From positions 62,001 through 126,000 of the forward strand of contig JAWKTB010000008.1 of assembly GCA_041402005.1 (NCBI GenBank): 64,000 nt of DNA. The letters are read 5' to 3'. A program made the position numbers and the translations under genes. The notes beneath the pieces were generated by a model, which did no database searches, was not told where the DNA came from, and saw nothing but the letters and a program-made list of their open reading frames with translations. Below, piece after piece: positions 7,116 through 21,680 of this stretch. Source of the DNA: JAJRXR01 sp041402005 (lineage in GTDB: Bacteria > Planctomycetota > Phycisphaerae > Phycisphaerales > UBA1924). Positions within the stretch are counted from its first letter, which is position 1. The number at the start of each line of letters is the position of its first letter.

Positions 7116-8993
7116 ATGAGAACTCTGATGACGGCGCTGGTAGGCGGGATCGTGCTGGCCCAGCCGGCCTTGGCGCAGCGTGGGCGGGCGAACCAGCCCT
7201 CCGACATGAGCAAGCGCGTCCGCGAGCTGGCCCAGGCGGAGCTGGAGAAGCTCAAGCAGACGGGGGACTACGGCGCCGCGCAGCTTGCGCTCGCGGATCT
7301 GCTCGACCAGACGATCTACTACTCGAATGACAAGGAGCTGGACGCGATCGTCGAGGCGGACGCGCCCCTGCGAATGGTCAGCCAGCTCGCCCAGCTCGAC
7401 CACCAGACGCAGGCGAGTCTGCTGCCGGTCTTGCTCGACGAGGAGGAGCTGGCGTGGACGCTGGCGATGCTGGTGGACAAGCGCGACGACGTGGTGGGGG
7501 TGTACAAGACGCTGTCGGGGTTGATCGAGTCGCACGGCGCCAAGAAGGTCGCGTCGTTCGGCAACCTGGCCGCGGCGATCTGCGTGGTCCAGGACCGACC
7601 CTTCACCCGTCGCGTCAACGAGAACACGGCAAAGTCGATGGAGCCGGCCAAGATCCTGGCGTACTACGCAGACCACGTGCGGGAGCTCGACCTCGATCCC
7701 CGCGTCGTGCCGGCGGACCTGCTCGTCTACGTCGCGGACACGACCGAGACGGACGAGCAGATGACCTGGGCGCTGAACCAGTACCGGCGCAACTCCGACA
7801 TCGGGCAGCGCTTCTTCGAGATCAAGTACGACTACGACAGCTTCGAGAAGGGGACGCCCAAGAAGCTCACCGCGTCCGGCGAGTTCTCGCTCGAGGCGAT
7901 CAAGAAGTACGGGGGCGTCTGCGCCGACCAGGCGTACTTCGCGATGGAAGTGGGCAAGGCGAAGGGCCTGCCGACGGCGTACGTCCGCGCCCAGGGCGCC
8001 GAGGTCGGGCACGCCTGGGTCGGGTTCCTTCAGGTCCGTGGGAAGCGGGCGGAGTGGAACTTCGACGAGGGGCGGTACGACGCGTACCAGAACATCCGGG
8101 GATTGATCACGGACCCGCAGACGGGCCTCGAGATCTCCGATGCGCGCCTGGGCATCACCGCCGAGGACTCGACGATGGACCCGCGCGAGCGGCGCATCGC
8201 CCAGAGCGTGTGCGCCGCCGCCGAGCGGCTGGGGATCGAGCGCCTGGCCCGGGGCTTCACGCCCCCCTCGCATGCGCCCGACGGCGTCGATCGCCCGGCG
8301 AAGTTCACGCCCCGGACCAACAGCGTCGAGGACCAGCTCGCCCTGCTCGAGTCGGGGCTGCGGATGGCGCCGGCGGAGGTCTCGGGATGGGAGGTGCTCA
8401 GCCAGATCGCGCTGCGTCACGAGCTGACGATGGAGCAGATGGACGACTGGACGCGAGTGATCGACCGCCTGTGCGGGACAAAGTACCCGGACTTCATGGT
8501 CTGGCTGCTCGAGCCCATGATCGCGTCGGTCGAGGACACGGGCGAGCAGACGAAGCTCTGGGGCTGGCTGTACGGGCAGCTCCGGTCGCGCCCGGACCTG
8601 GCCTCGCGCGTGCTGATGAACCAGGGCGACCTGATGCGCCGCACAGGCGACCCCGCCGCGGCGTGGACGGCGTACATGGAGGTCGTCAACCGGTACTCCA
8701 ACGCCGGGACGGCGGTCGTCGATGCCCTGACCAGCGCCGAGGAGATGGTCCGCCAGGAGAAGAGCGGGGACAGCAAGGTCGTCGAGCGGGACCTGATCCC
8801 GATGTATCAACGCGCCTGGCAGGGGATCACGCACCCGCGCCAGATGGCGGGCGCCTTCCGGGCGCAGAGCAACTGGTACCGCGTCGGTGACCGCCTGCGA
8901 GAGCTCAACGAGGAGGCGGGCAAGCAGGCGCAGGCGGACGCGATCTCGAAGTCACTCAACGGGAGCGGCGGGGGCGGGGCATTCGACGACTGA
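7116..8993 (+). CDS. Secreted protein with transglutaminase-like domain
   Basis: 625 residues. A signal peptide is clear (MRTLMTALVGGIVLAQPALAQ, cleavage near residue 20). The middle of the protein has a transglutaminase/papain-like core: GGVCADQAYFAM (Cys269), VGHAWVGF (His299) and WNFDEG (Asp317), which form a plausible Cys-His-Asp triad. The flanking parts are helical and resemble TPR-like repeats (DLASRVLMNQGDLMRRTGDPAAAWTAYMEV). It probably acts in the periplasm as a peptidase, amidase or cross-linking enzyme; the substrate is unknown. A strong terminator follows, convergent with the pyrophosphatase gene. Confidence 0.7.
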   Translation: MRTLMTALVGGIVLAQPALAQRGRANQPSDMSKRVRELAQAELEKLKQTGDYGAAQLALADLLDQTIYYSNDKELDAIVEADAPLRMVSQLAQLDHQTQASLLPVLLDEEELAWTLAMLVDKRDDVVGVYKTLSGLIESHGAKKVASFGNLAAAICVVQDRPFTRRVNENTAKSMEPAKILAYYADHVRELDLDPRVVPADLLVYVADTTETDEQMTWALNQYRRNSDIGQRFFEIKYDYDSFEKGTPKKLTASGEFSLEAIKKYGGVCADQAYFAMEVGKAKGLPTAYVRAQGAEVGHAWVGFLQVRGKRAEWNFDEGRYDAYQNIRGLITDPQTGLEISDARLGITAEDSTMDPRERRIAQSVCAAAERLGIERLARGFTPPSHAPDGVDRPAKFTPRTNSVEDQLALLESGLRMAPAEVSGWEVLSQIALRHELTMEQMDDWTRVIDRLCGTKYPDFMVWLLEPMIASVEDTGEQTKLWGWLYGQLRSRPDLASRVLMNQGDLMRRTGDPAAAWTAYMEVVNRYSNAGTAVVDALTSAEEMVRQEKSGDSKVVERDLIPMYQRAWQGITHPRQMAGAFRAQSNWYRVGDRLRELNEEAGKQAQADAISKSLNGSGGGGAFDD

Positions 8994-9027
8994 GCATCAC
9001 CCCACGAAGCCAACGAGCGCATGAAAT

Positions 9028-9056
9028 GGCCCGGGCGAGGATGCCCGGGCCTTTTT
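9028..9056 (+). terminator. Intrinsic terminator
   Basis: A 9-bp perfect stem GGCCCGGGC/GCCCGGGCC (9028-9036 with 9043-9051), six-base loop and TTTTT. It closes the transglutaminase-like gene and separates it from the convergent pyrophosphatase gene. Confidence 0.92.
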
Positions 9057-9078
9057 GATGTCGGGGATGGATCACGAC

Positions 9079-11868
<2,790 letters not shown>

Positions 11869-12028
11869 GGTGGTCGGTCTCCGTGGTCTTCGATTGCCCC
11901 GGTGTGGGCCGAATGGACGAGCCGCGGGAGGCGGCTCTCAGCGCCGGGGGGTGCAAGCATAGCACCACGCCCGCCCCGGTCGACGGGACGCCCCGTGCGA
12001 GGTGTGAGCGGGAGGGCGGATTTGCCCG

Positions 12029-14638
<2,610 letters not shown>

Positions 14639-14756
14639 GGCGAGGTCTCCGGTTGCGGGCCAGACAAGTCCGTCATCAGGCCCGGAGTGGGGACACCCGG
14701 GATCGGGCGTCGGGCCGGGCCCGGCGCCTAGATCGGCGAATCGGGCAGGTTTCCGA

Positions 14757-14782
14757 TGAAAACGCCCGGCGGCTGGCCGGGC
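14757..14782 (-). terminator. Terminator after rpsU
   Basis: GCCCGGC/GCCGGGC stem (14764-14770 with 14776-14782) followed on the minus strand by GTTTTCATC. It sits 50 bp after the rpsU stop codon. Confidence 0.7.
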
Positions 14783-14831
14783 GAAGAGTGGCTGTGGGCG
14801 GGGCCTGGGCCCCTGCGTGGCCCGGATGGGC

Positions 14832-15023
14832 CTACTTGCGGGCCTCGCGGAGGACCCGGTTGTGGCTCTTGCGCTGAGCCCGGCGGCGACGCTCGGAGGG
14901 CTTCTCGAAGAACTCCTTGCGCTTGATGTCCTTCGTCAGCCCTTCCTTCTCGCAGAGCTTCTTGAAGCGGCGCATCATCTGCTCGACGCTCTCGCCGCCC
15001 CTGGACTTGATCCGGATCGCCAT
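14832..15023 (-). CDS. rpsU: 30S ribosomal protein S21
   Basis: 63 residues, very basic, with the bS21 pattern: a short N-terminal strand (IRIKSRGGES), then two helices with RRFKKLCEKEGL and KRKEFFEKPSERRRRAQRKS. Length and sequence are normal for the family. It binds near the 3' end of 16S rRNA on the small subunit and helps initiation. The minus-strand start ATG at 15023 has AAGGAGC upstream as ribosome-binding site. It appears to be monocistronic, with its own terminator. Confidence 0.97.
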   Translation of the reverse strand: MAIRIKSRGGESVEQMMRRFKKLCEKEGLTKDIKRKEFFEKPSERRRRAQRKSHNRVLREARK

Positions 15024-15128
15024 CGTCGCTCCTTAGGTCCTGCCCGCCCTGGCGCTACCGTCCGGGCGGGCTCGTAGTAAAGGGGGGCGAGGGCGTGGGA
15101 TCAAGCCCCCAACGCCTCGCGAGGCTTG

Positions 15129-15950
15129 ATGCTGCTGATCGACGCGTACAACGTGATCGGCGCCCGCTGGGTCCTGGCGCCCCCGCTCCGCCCGAACAGC
15201 GTGCCGGCCCTGCTGGGCCTGGTCGCCCGGAGCCGCTACGCCCGCCGCCGAATCCGTGTGGTCTGCGATGGGCGCCCCGGGCCAGAGTGGCGGGACGTCG
15301 GGATCCTGGAGACCGCCGCGGGCCAGCTCTGGACGCGCCTGGGGAGGGCCGAGGTGCTCTTCTCCGGGCGGGGGGTCGAGGCGGACGACGTGATCGAGGA
15401 GATCCTCGCGAGTCGGGGCGGGCTCTCGATCCTGCTCGTCAGTTCGGATCGGCGCCTGATCCGGGCCGCGGGGCAGGCCGGGGCGGACCAGATCGGCAAC
15501 GGGAGCTTCCTGCGTCAGCTCGGGGCCGATCTGGGCGGCGGCGAGGAGGAGGTCCCCGCGATGGTCGCGGATGTGCCCCTGGATCGGCACGCGGTCGAGG
15601 GATGGATGCGGGAGTTCGGGATCGAGCCGCCGCGGGAGAAGGCGCCCGAGGTCAAGCCCGAGCCGCCCGCGTCGAAGGCGCCACCGGCGAGTGAACCCCC
15701 AGAGTTCGGGGAGCGTCTGCGAATTGCATTGCCCGCCGATCCTCCGCCAGAGGCGCCGGCTCGCGCCCCGAAGACGCAAGCCGAGACACCCCCTGAAGCC
15801 GAGCCCCTCGACCCCTTGCTCGCCCAGGCATTCGAAGAGTGGCGCGGGCGCCTCTCGGCGGACGATCTGGATATGAGCCGATGGATCCAGGGCGTCGAGC
15901 CAATCCGGGGCAATGGTGGGCACGCCGGGCGTGGACGGCGGCGGCGCTGA
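15129..15950 (+). CDS. NYN/PIN-fold ribonuclease-like protein
   Basis: 273 residues. The N-terminal half (1-145) is a NYN (YacP-like PIN) domain: MLLIDAYNVIG with the first metal-binding Asp, VVCDGRPG with a second, and GVEADDVIEEIL and VSSDRRL with further acidic and Ser/Asp residues expected in the active site. The C-terminal half is a proline- and glutamate-rich linker followed by a short helix (LLAQAFEEWRGRLSADDLDMSRWIQG). ATG 15129 was preferred over TTG 15126. By family it is likely an RNA-cleaving or RNA-processing enzyme; the target is unknown. Its 3' end overlaps the following gene. Confidence 0.8.
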   Translation: MLLIDAYNVIGARWVLAPPLRPNSVPALLGLVARSRYARRRIRVVCDGRPGPEWRDVGILETAAGQLWTRLGRAEVLFSGRGVEADDVIEEILASRGGLSILLVSSDRRLIRAAGQAGADQIGNGSFLRQLGADLGGGEEEVPAMVADVPLDRHAVEGWMREFGIEPPREKAPEVKPEPPASKAPPASEPPEFGERLRIALPADPPPEAPARAPKTQAETPPEAEPLDPLLAQAFEEWRGRLSADDLDMSRWIQGVEPIRGNGGHAGRGRRRR

Positions 15951-16339
15951 TCGCCTCGGCGACGCTCTCGGGCGGGTGTGCCCTCGAGCGGATCAACGCG
16001 CCGGCGCCGGGCAAGGAGGAGTGCGAGGTCCGGGGCGTCACCAGCGTGTACGCCCTCGGGCGTCTGGAGGCCCGGCTGCCCTCGGAGACCCGCGTCGAGG
16101 CGGTGGTCGCCGCGGCACGCCAGGGGCTCGAACGACGGGGCTACACCATCAAGGCGGCCAGCGCGACCCGCGACGACGGGTACGTCCGTGGTCACGGCGG
16201 GCATCGCGGCGACACCGTCGTCGTCCGGGCCGCCAACGAGTTCGAGAAGACGTGTGTCCGCGTCCGCGTCTGGCCCATGTCCGACCGCGATCAGTCGCTG
16301 TCGATCATGGACGATGTGCTCGCCCGCCTCGGGTACTGA
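15881..16339 (+). CDS. Small exported protein, DUF3568-like
   Basis: About 152 residues from the ATG at 15881; the frame is open to an earlier ATG at 15839, so the start is uncertain. The N-terminus has twin basic residues (WARRAW) and a hydrophobic stretch ending in LSGGC, which resembles but does not match a standard lipobox. The mature part has alternating strands and helices: SVYALGRLEARLPSETRVEAVVAAARQGLERRGYTI, then VRVWPMSDRDQS. This is the layout of short periplasmic DUF3568 lipoproteins. It overlaps the 3' end of the NYN gene by about 70 bp in another frame, so the two are probably co-translated. Confidence 0.6.
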   Translation: MDPGRRANPGQWWARRAWTAAALIASATLSGGCALERINAPAPGKEECEVRGVTSVYALGRLEARLPSETRVEAVVAAARQGLERRGYTIKAASATRDDGYVRGHGGHRGDTVVVRAANEFEKTCVRVRVWPMSDRDQSLSIMDDVLARLGY

Positions 16340-16352
16340 TATTTGGGGCGCC

Positions 16353-17486
16353 TCAGCGCTCGTCGATCGGGATGTACGGCGCGTCGTGGGGGCCCACGTA
16401 GCTCACCGTCGGGCGGAAGAGGCGGTTGTCCGAGAGCTGCTCGATCACGTGCCCGGCCCACCCCGCGATGCGGGAGAGGGCGAACATGGGCGTGAACAGG
16501 TCGAGCTTGAGCCCGATGCAGTGGTACGTGGTCGCGGAGTAGAAGTCGACGTTGGGGTAGATCCCCTTGGCGCCGACCTCGCGGGCCATGATCTTCTCGA
16601 TCGCCTTGGACTTCTCGTAGAGGTCGGAGTTGCCGGTGTCGTCGGCGAGCTGCTTGGCGAGCTTCATCAGCTCGGTGGCGCGCGGGTCCTTGGCCTTGTA
16701 GACCCGGTGCCCGAAGCCCATGATCCGCTCCTTGCGCTCCAGCTTGCCCATCACGTACGCCTCGGCGTCGTCGACCGAGTCGATCTCGTTGAGCATCTTC
16801 ATGACGCCCTCGTTGGCGCCGCCGTGCAAGGGGCCCCGCAACGACCCGACCGCGCCCGTCAACGCTGAGTAGAGGTCCGACAAGGTTGAGATGATGACGC
16901 GGGCGGTGAACGTCGAGTTGTTCAGTCCGTGGTCGGCGTGGGTGATCATGCAGATGTCGAACGCCCGGGCCATCGCCGGCGTCGGCTTCTTCGAGTTGAG
17001 CATGTACAGGAAGTTCTCGGAGAACGAGAGCGACTTGTCCGGGTGGACCGGGGCCTCGCCCCGCCGATGACGGTCGAAGGCCGCGACGATCGACGGCGTC
17101 TGGGCCAGGATGTTCAGCGCCTTGTCCCTGGCCGCCTCGACGGTGTTGTCGTTGGGGCTCGCATCGTGCATGGCCAGGGCGCTGACCATGGTCCGGAGCA
17201 TGTGCATCGGCTGGGCCGACTTGGGCAGGCTCTTGATCAGCGTGAGCATCGCCTCGGGCAGCTCGTAGCGGGAGCGGAGTTCCTTCGTGAAGGCGGCCAG
17301 CTCCGATCGGTCCGGGAGGCGCTTATTCCAGAGGAGGAAGACCGTCTCCTCGAAGGTGGATTGGGATGCCAGATCGCCGATCGGGATCCCGACGTACTCG
17401 AGGATGCCGGCGGTCCCGTCGATGTAGGACATCTCGGTCTCGGCGGCGACGACGCCCTCAAGGCCCTTGGAGAAAGTGGTCGTCAA
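16353..17486 (-). CDS. gltA: Citrate synthase
   Basis: 377 residues, the short bacterial/archaeal form of citrate synthase. The catalytic residues are visible: His221 in GPLHGGANEGV, His260 in GFGHRVYK and Asp314 in YPNVDFYSATTYH; THADHGLN at 182-189 is also conserved. It condenses oxaloacetate and acetyl-CoA in the cytoplasm as the first step of the TCA cycle. A 2-methylcitrate synthase role cannot be excluded from sequence alone, but no prp genes are nearby. The gene is divergent from the rhomboid gene with 170 bp between them. Confidence 0.95.
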   Translation of the reverse strand: MTTTFSKGLEGVVAAETEMSYIDGTAGILEYVGIPIGDLASQSTFEETVFLLWNKRLPDRSELAAFTKELRSRYELPEAMLTLIKSLPKSAQPMHMLRTMVSALAMHDASPNDNTVEAARDKALNILAQTPSIVAAFDRHRRGEAPVHPDKSLSFSENFLYMLNSKKPTPAMARAFDICMITHADHGLNNSTFTARVIISTLSDLYSALTGAVGSLRGPLHGGANEGVMKMLNEIDSVDDAEAYVMGKLERKERIMGFGHRVYKAKDPRATELMKLAKQLADDTGNSDLYEKSKAIEKIMAREVGAKGIYPNVDFYSATTYHCIGLKLDLFTPMFALSRIAGWAGHVIEQLSDNRLFRPTVSYVGPHDAPYIPIDER

Positions 17487-17656
17487 GGCGATCCCCTCGT
17501 GACTGCGCGGTGCTGGATTCGACGGCGGCCCGGGCCGACCCCCTCGCGGGGCGGCCCGAACTCCCGACTATAGAAACGCCGCGATGGCCCCGCCACAGCC
17601 CCGCATCGGGCGGGGTTTCGGGGACCTCCAAGTGGGGCGTGGGGTACCATCGCGCC

Positions 17657-18823
17657 GTGCTCATCCCCCTCGGCACAGACCGCCACTCGTTCCGCTCGGC
17701 CCTCGTCACGCCGGTCCTGGTTGCTCTCTGTGTGATCGCCCACATCGTCATGGAGGGCATCTACGCCCTCGACCCCGAGCTTGGGGATCGGATCATCGAG
17801 TTGGGGCAGGTCGGCGGCGACCACTTCCACTGGTGGGGGCTGATCACCAGCATCTTCCTCCACGCCGACTGGCTCCACCTGGGGGGGAACATGCTCTTCC
17901 TCTGGGTCTTCGGAGCGCCGGTCGAGGACCGGTACGGCAAGCTCGGCTTCCTCGCCCTCTTCTTCGTGGGCGGGGCGTTCTCCGGGGCGGTCCACACATC
18001 GATGGAGTCGGTCGGCGCCATCGGGGCGTCGGGGGCGATCGCCGCCGTCACCGGCGCGTTCCTGGTCCTCTTCCCCAGGACCCACGTCCGGTGCTTCTGG
18101 ATCTTCACGCTCTCGGTCCTCGCCGTCCCGGCCTGGTGGTTCATCGGGCTGGCGATCGCGTGGGACTTCTTCTCGCAGACCCTGCGAGGGGACGCGCACG
18201 TCGCCCACTTCGCCCATTTGGGGGGGTATACGTTCGGGTTCACGCTGAGCATGATCCTGCTCTGGGTCCGGGTCTTCCCGCGCGAGCCGTACGACCTGTT
18301 CACGATCTTCCGCCAGGCCAAGCGTCGTCGGGATCTGAAGGCGGCGGCGGCGACGACGCGCGTGACGCGCCCGGCCGCCGCCCAGGCGCGCCCGACGCGC
18401 CAGAACGCGATGACGGACGCGCTGGCCGCCGCGCGGGCGGAGGTCTCCTCGCACGTCGCCGAGGGGCGCCTGGACGAAGCGGTCGAGGCGTACGACGGGC
18501 TCATCGAGAAGTTCCCGAACATCCCCGGCGCCCTGACGCTCCCCCGCAACGCCCAGTACGAGATCGCCAACCACCTCGTCCGCCTGGAGCGCCGACGCGA
18601 GGCAGCGGACGCATACGAACGCTTCCTCGAGGCGTACCCGACCGACCGCGAGGCGGACCTGGTCCGCCTGATGCACGGACGCTTGCTCGGGCGTTACCTG
18701 GGCGAGCCGGCGAGGGCGGGCGAGCAGCTCGAGCGCGTCATCGCCGACGTGCACGACCCGGAGCTGCGGGCGCTGGCGCGCGAGGAGCTCGAGGCCCTCC
18801 GCGCCGAGGAGGAGCCGGCGTGA
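17657..18823 (+). CDS. Rhomboid intramembrane serine protease with C-terminal TPR-like domain
   Basis: 388 residues, GTG start at 17657. Six or so membrane helices with the rhomboid signature: HADWLHLGGNMLFLWVFG (about 69-86), catalytic serine in GASGA (Ser125) and catalytic histidine in HFAHLGGY (His187). It cleaves membrane-embedded substrates. After a basic linker (about 215-255), residues 260-385 form helical TPR-like repeats (RLDEAVEAYDGLIEKFPN; RREAADAYERFLEAYPTD), probably a cytoplasmic protein-binding module. Its stop codon overlaps the trpF start (GTGA), so the two are translationally coupled, although no functional link is known. Confidence 0.9.
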   Translation: MLIPLGTDRHSFRSALVTPVLVALCVIAHIVMEGIYALDPELGDRIIELGQVGGDHFHWWGLITSIFLHADWLHLGGNMLFLWVFGAPVEDRYGKLGFLALFFVGGAFSGAVHTSMESVGAIGASGAIAAVTGAFLVLFPRTHVRCFWIFTLSVLAVPAWWFIGLAIAWDFFSQTLRGDAHVAHFAHLGGYTFGFTLSMILLWVRVFPREPYDLFTIFRQAKRRRDLKAAAATTRVTRPAAAQARPTRQNAMTDALAAARAEVSSHVAEGRLDEAVEAYDGLIEKFPNIPGALTLPRNAQYEIANHLVRLERRREAADAYERFLEAYPTDREADLVRLMHGRLLGRYLGEPARAGEQLERVIADVHDPELRALAREELEALRAEEEPA

Positions 18824-19449
18824 ATCGGACCCGTATCAAGATCTGCGGCGTGCGCGACGTGCAGGCGGCCCTCGCCGCCGCCGACGCGGGGGCGGACGCC
18901 GTCGGGCTGATGTTCGTCGCACGTTCCCCGAGAGCGATCGACCCGGCGACCGGGCACGAGATCATGGGCGCCCTTCCCCCCTTCGTGACGCCCGTCGGCG
19001 TCGTCGCCGACCTCGACGTCGACGCCTTCTGCGATCTCGAGAGCGAGTGCCCCGTTCCGCTCTTCCAGCTCCACGGCAAGGAGGACGAGAGCACGGTCCG
19101 CGCCTGCGGGCCGGGCATCATCAAGGCCTTCCGCTACGACAAGGCCACCATCGACTCGCAGCTCGCCCGCTGGGGGGCGGTCGAGGAGGTGGACGCGGTG
19201 CTGATCGACGGCTCGGCGGGGGGCGAGGGCGCGGCGTTCGACTGGGCGGCTCTGGCGCCGAAGCTGGATGGCTTCGCCAAGCGAGTGATCCTGGCGGGTG
19301 GGCTGACCCCGGAGAACGTGGGGGAGGCGATCCGCGCCGTGCGCCCGTTCGCGGTGGACGTATCGAGCGGCGTCGAGTCGTCGCCGGGCGTGAAGGACGC
19401 CGCCAAGATCCGGGCGTTCTGCGCGAGCGTGCGCGAGGCGGACGCCTAG
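18820..19449 (+). CDS. trpF: Phosphoribosylanthranilate isomerase
   Basis: 209 residues, GTG start overlapping the rhomboid stop by four bases. TIM-barrel enzyme of tryptophan synthesis, converting PRA to CdRP. The start IKICGVRD holds the catalytic cysteine, FQLHGKED is the conserved second motif, and AVLIDGSAGGEGAAFDW carries the catalytic aspartate; LAGGLTPENV and VDVSSGVESSPGVKD bind the phosphate. No other trp genes are in the window. Its stop codon lies in a CTAG shared with the stop of the convergent aroK. Confidence 0.96.
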   Translation: MNRTRIKICGVRDVQAALAAADAGADAVGLMFVARSPRAIDPATGHEIMGALPPFVTPVGVVADLDVDAFCDLESECPVPLFQLHGKEDESTVRACGPGIIKAFRYDKATIDSQLARWGAVEEVDAVLIDGSAGGEGAAFDWAALAPKLDGFAKRVILAGGLTPENVGEAIRAVRPFAVDVSSGVESSPGVKDAAKIRAFCASVREADA

Positions 19450-19970
19450 CGCGTCACGAGCGTCTCGAGCGCGTCCACGACCTCGTCAAGATTCATCTGG
19501 TCCACGTCGATCGTCTCGCCCAGCGAGCGGTAGAGCGCGTCACGGGCGTTGAAGACCTCATCAAGCTCGGGGATCGTGCCCTTGCCGGTGAGGCTGGGGC
19601 GCAGGTCGAGCTCGGTGCGGATGAGGCGGGCGCGGAGTGTCTCGGGCGTCGCGCGGAGGTAGACGATCCGGGCGCCACTCGCACGGAGCATCTCCGGCGC
19701 CCCGGGCGCCGTCGGCGTGCCCCCGCCCAGGGCGAGCACCGTGCCATGCTCGCGCAGCTCCGGCGCCAGCGCCCGCATCTCAGCGGCGCGGAACGCCGGC
19801 TCTCCGTGACGCTTGAGCGCATCGCCCACCCGCGTCTCGCCCATCAGCGTCGGCGTGACGTCGTCGAGGTCGATGAAGCGTCGCCCGAGGCGTTCGGCGA
19901 GCGCCCGCCCGCAGGTCGTCTTGCCGCTGCCCCGCAGCCCGATGAGCACGATCGGCGCCGACTCGTCCAT
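19446..19970 (-). CDS. aroK: Shikimate kinase
   Basis: 174 residues, normal length. P-loop GLRGSGKTT, shikimate-binding FIDLDD with the Asp pair, EPAFRAAE with the substrate-binding Arg, LALGGGT, and lid arginine region LDLRPSLTGKG. It phosphorylates shikimate at the 3-OH in aromatic amino-acid synthesis. It converges with trpF, another aromatic gene, with stop codons overlapping in a CTAG at 19446-19449. It starts 11 bp after the end of the upstream AsmA-like gene on the same strand, so these may share a transcript. Confidence 0.95.
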   Translation of the reverse strand: MDESAPIVLIGLRGSGKTTCGRALAERLGRRFIDLDDVTPTLMGETRVGDALKRHGEPAFRAAEMRALAPELREHGTVLALGGGTPTAPGAPEMLRASGARIVYLRATPETLRARLIRTELDLRPSLTGKGTIPELDEVFNARDALYRSLGETIDVDQMNLDEVVDALETLVTR

Positions 19971-19980
19971 CGCGCCCAGG

Positions 19981-21612
19981 CTACCCGCCCACGCCCAGGG
20001 GCTGCACCGAGACGTCCGGTTCCGAGAGCGTCCCCTTCACCCGGTAGGTCACGAGCTGGTCCGTGACCTTGCCCAGCAGGTCACCCACCTTGCCCAGCAG
20101 GCTCTGGAGCTTCTCCAGGGGCCCCGCGTTGACCTTTAGGTCGAGCGTCTGGTCGAAGTTGACGCTCCCCGTCCCCCTCGCGGCCAAGGTGTTGGTCACG
20201 ATCTCGCTCTTGGTGATCACCGCCCGTCCAGGCTCGAGGGTGAACGTGATGTCGGCCTTGTGGTTGCGATCCTTGACCTGGCCGAACGTCGCGATGTCCG
20301 CGACCTGGGCGAGCTGCTTGAGGCCCGGGACCGTGATGAGCACGCCGTCGCGGACGTGGACCTCGCCGTCGCCCTTGACCGTCCCGCCGGGGTCGGCGAG
20401 GTTGAACGTCGCGTTGACGCGTCCGTGCGCGATGCCGGCCAGCTCGGGCGCCTCGCCCTCGGGGGCGGTTTGGCGCATCAGCTTCTCGAGGTCGAGGCCC
20501 TCGAAGGTGAGGCGGAGCTCGCCCGGGGCGCCGGTGTTCGTGAGGTCGGCGCCGCCCGAGGCGTCCGTCACGCCGCCCAGGGCACGAGCGGTGAAGTGCT
20601 CCAGGTTCGCGGCGCCCGCGGCGACGGTCAGCGTCGCGTCCACCGACTCGATCGGCAGGCGCCGATCGCCCGAGGCGACGGAGAAGTCGGTCAACTTCGC
20701 CTCCAGGCGCCCGTCCGCCCCCGCGAGATCTCGGACCGAGCCCTTGCCGGTGAACGCCGCCTGCACCTGCCCGCGTGCATCGTGCTCGCGTGCGAGGTCG
20801 GCAAGTCGCGGCGGGAGCGAGGCGACCGTCTGCTCGTCCAGCCACAGACGCGCCGATCCCTCGCGCACGTCCGCCGTCAGCGTGTCGATGTTGAACCACC
20901 CCCGGGCCTTCATCTCGAGCCCCGGCGAGCGCCCGGACTGGATGTCGATCGCGTACCACCCGGGCCCGGCGGGCTCGCCCGTGCCCTCGGATCCCGGCGA
21001 GACGTCCATCGAGGCGCCGAAGCCCTCGATCACCATCGGCGCCGCCCCCGACCCGTCGTCGATCGAGACGCGCAAGTCACTGACCTCGACCTTGCGCAGG
21101 ACGAAGACGTTGGACAGACGCGTGTGCTCGATGGGCACGTCCGGGTCCGCGGGCGTCGAGGCGGCGCCGCCCCCGCGCTTGATGAGGGGAACCAGCCCCT
21201 TCACGCCCCCGGTCTCGGGGTCCATGACCAGGTTCACCGACCCGCCCTTGACCACGACGCGCTCGATCTTGATCGGCTTGCCGCGCTCGGGGACCTCGGC
21301 GAGCGTCAGCTCGAGCGTCGAGACGTCCACGATCCGCGTCCCGTCGGGCGCGGTCAGCGTCGCGTTCGAGAGGCGGATGGTCCCCGGCGCGTCGTACTCG
21401 ATCGTGTCGAAGCCGAGCTTCGGCTCGAGGTGCACGTTGACGATCGCGACCACCTGCTTGGCGACGTAGTCACGGATGTCGGCGCCGAGGTTCGAGATCC
21501 GGGCCGCGATCCCCCCGCCCCCGCCCGAGGAGAGGACGAGGTACGCCCCGATGATGCCTGCGAGAACGAGCACCCCGATGACCGCGGTCAGGATCCCGAG
21601 CCGGCGCTTCAT
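19981..21612 (-). CDS. AsmA-like envelope protein
   Basis: 543 residues. One N-terminal membrane helix (about 6-28) anchors a long, mostly beta-strand region of repeated amphipathic strands, as in the AsmA/YhdP-like group of envelope proteins thought to bridge membranes and move lipids. The C-terminal part (GEVHVRDGVLITVPGLKQLAQVADIATFGQVKDRNHKADITFTLE...) resembles the AsmA-like C-terminal domain, and ends VTYRVKGTLSEPDVSVQPLG, a common ending of this superfamily. The exact role is unknown. It lies upstream of aroK on the same strand. Confidence 0.7.
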   Translation of the reverse strand: MKRRLGILTAVIGVLVLAGIIGAYLVLSSGGGGGIAARISNLGADIRDYVAKQVVAIVNVHLEPKLGFDTIEYDAPGTIRLSNATLTAPDGTRIVDVSTLELTLAEVPERGKPIKIERVVVKGGSVNLVMDPETGGVKGLVPLIKRGGGAASTPADPDVPIEHTRLSNVFVLRKVEVSDLRVSIDDGSGAAPMVIEGFGASMDVSPGSEGTGEPAGPGWYAIDIQSGRSPGLEMKARGWFNIDTLTADVREGSARLWLDEQTVASLPPRLADLAREHDARGQVQAAFTGKGSVRDLAGADGRLEAKLTDFSVASGDRRLPIESVDATLTVAAGAANLEHFTARALGGVTDASGGADLTNTGAPGELRLTFEGLDLEKLMRQTAPEGEAPELAGIAHGRVNATFNLADPGGTVKGDGEVHVRDGVLITVPGLKQLAQVADIATFGQVKDRNHKADITFTLEPGRAVITKSEIVTNTLAARGTGSVNFDQTLDLKVNAGPLEKLQSLLGKVGDLLGKVTDQLVTYRVKGTLSEPDVSVQPLGVGG

Positions 21613-21680
21613 GCCAGAAGGCTAGCGCGTCGGCGCCTCGGGGCGCGGTGAAGAACCCCTCACGAGGCGCCCGCCGCGCG

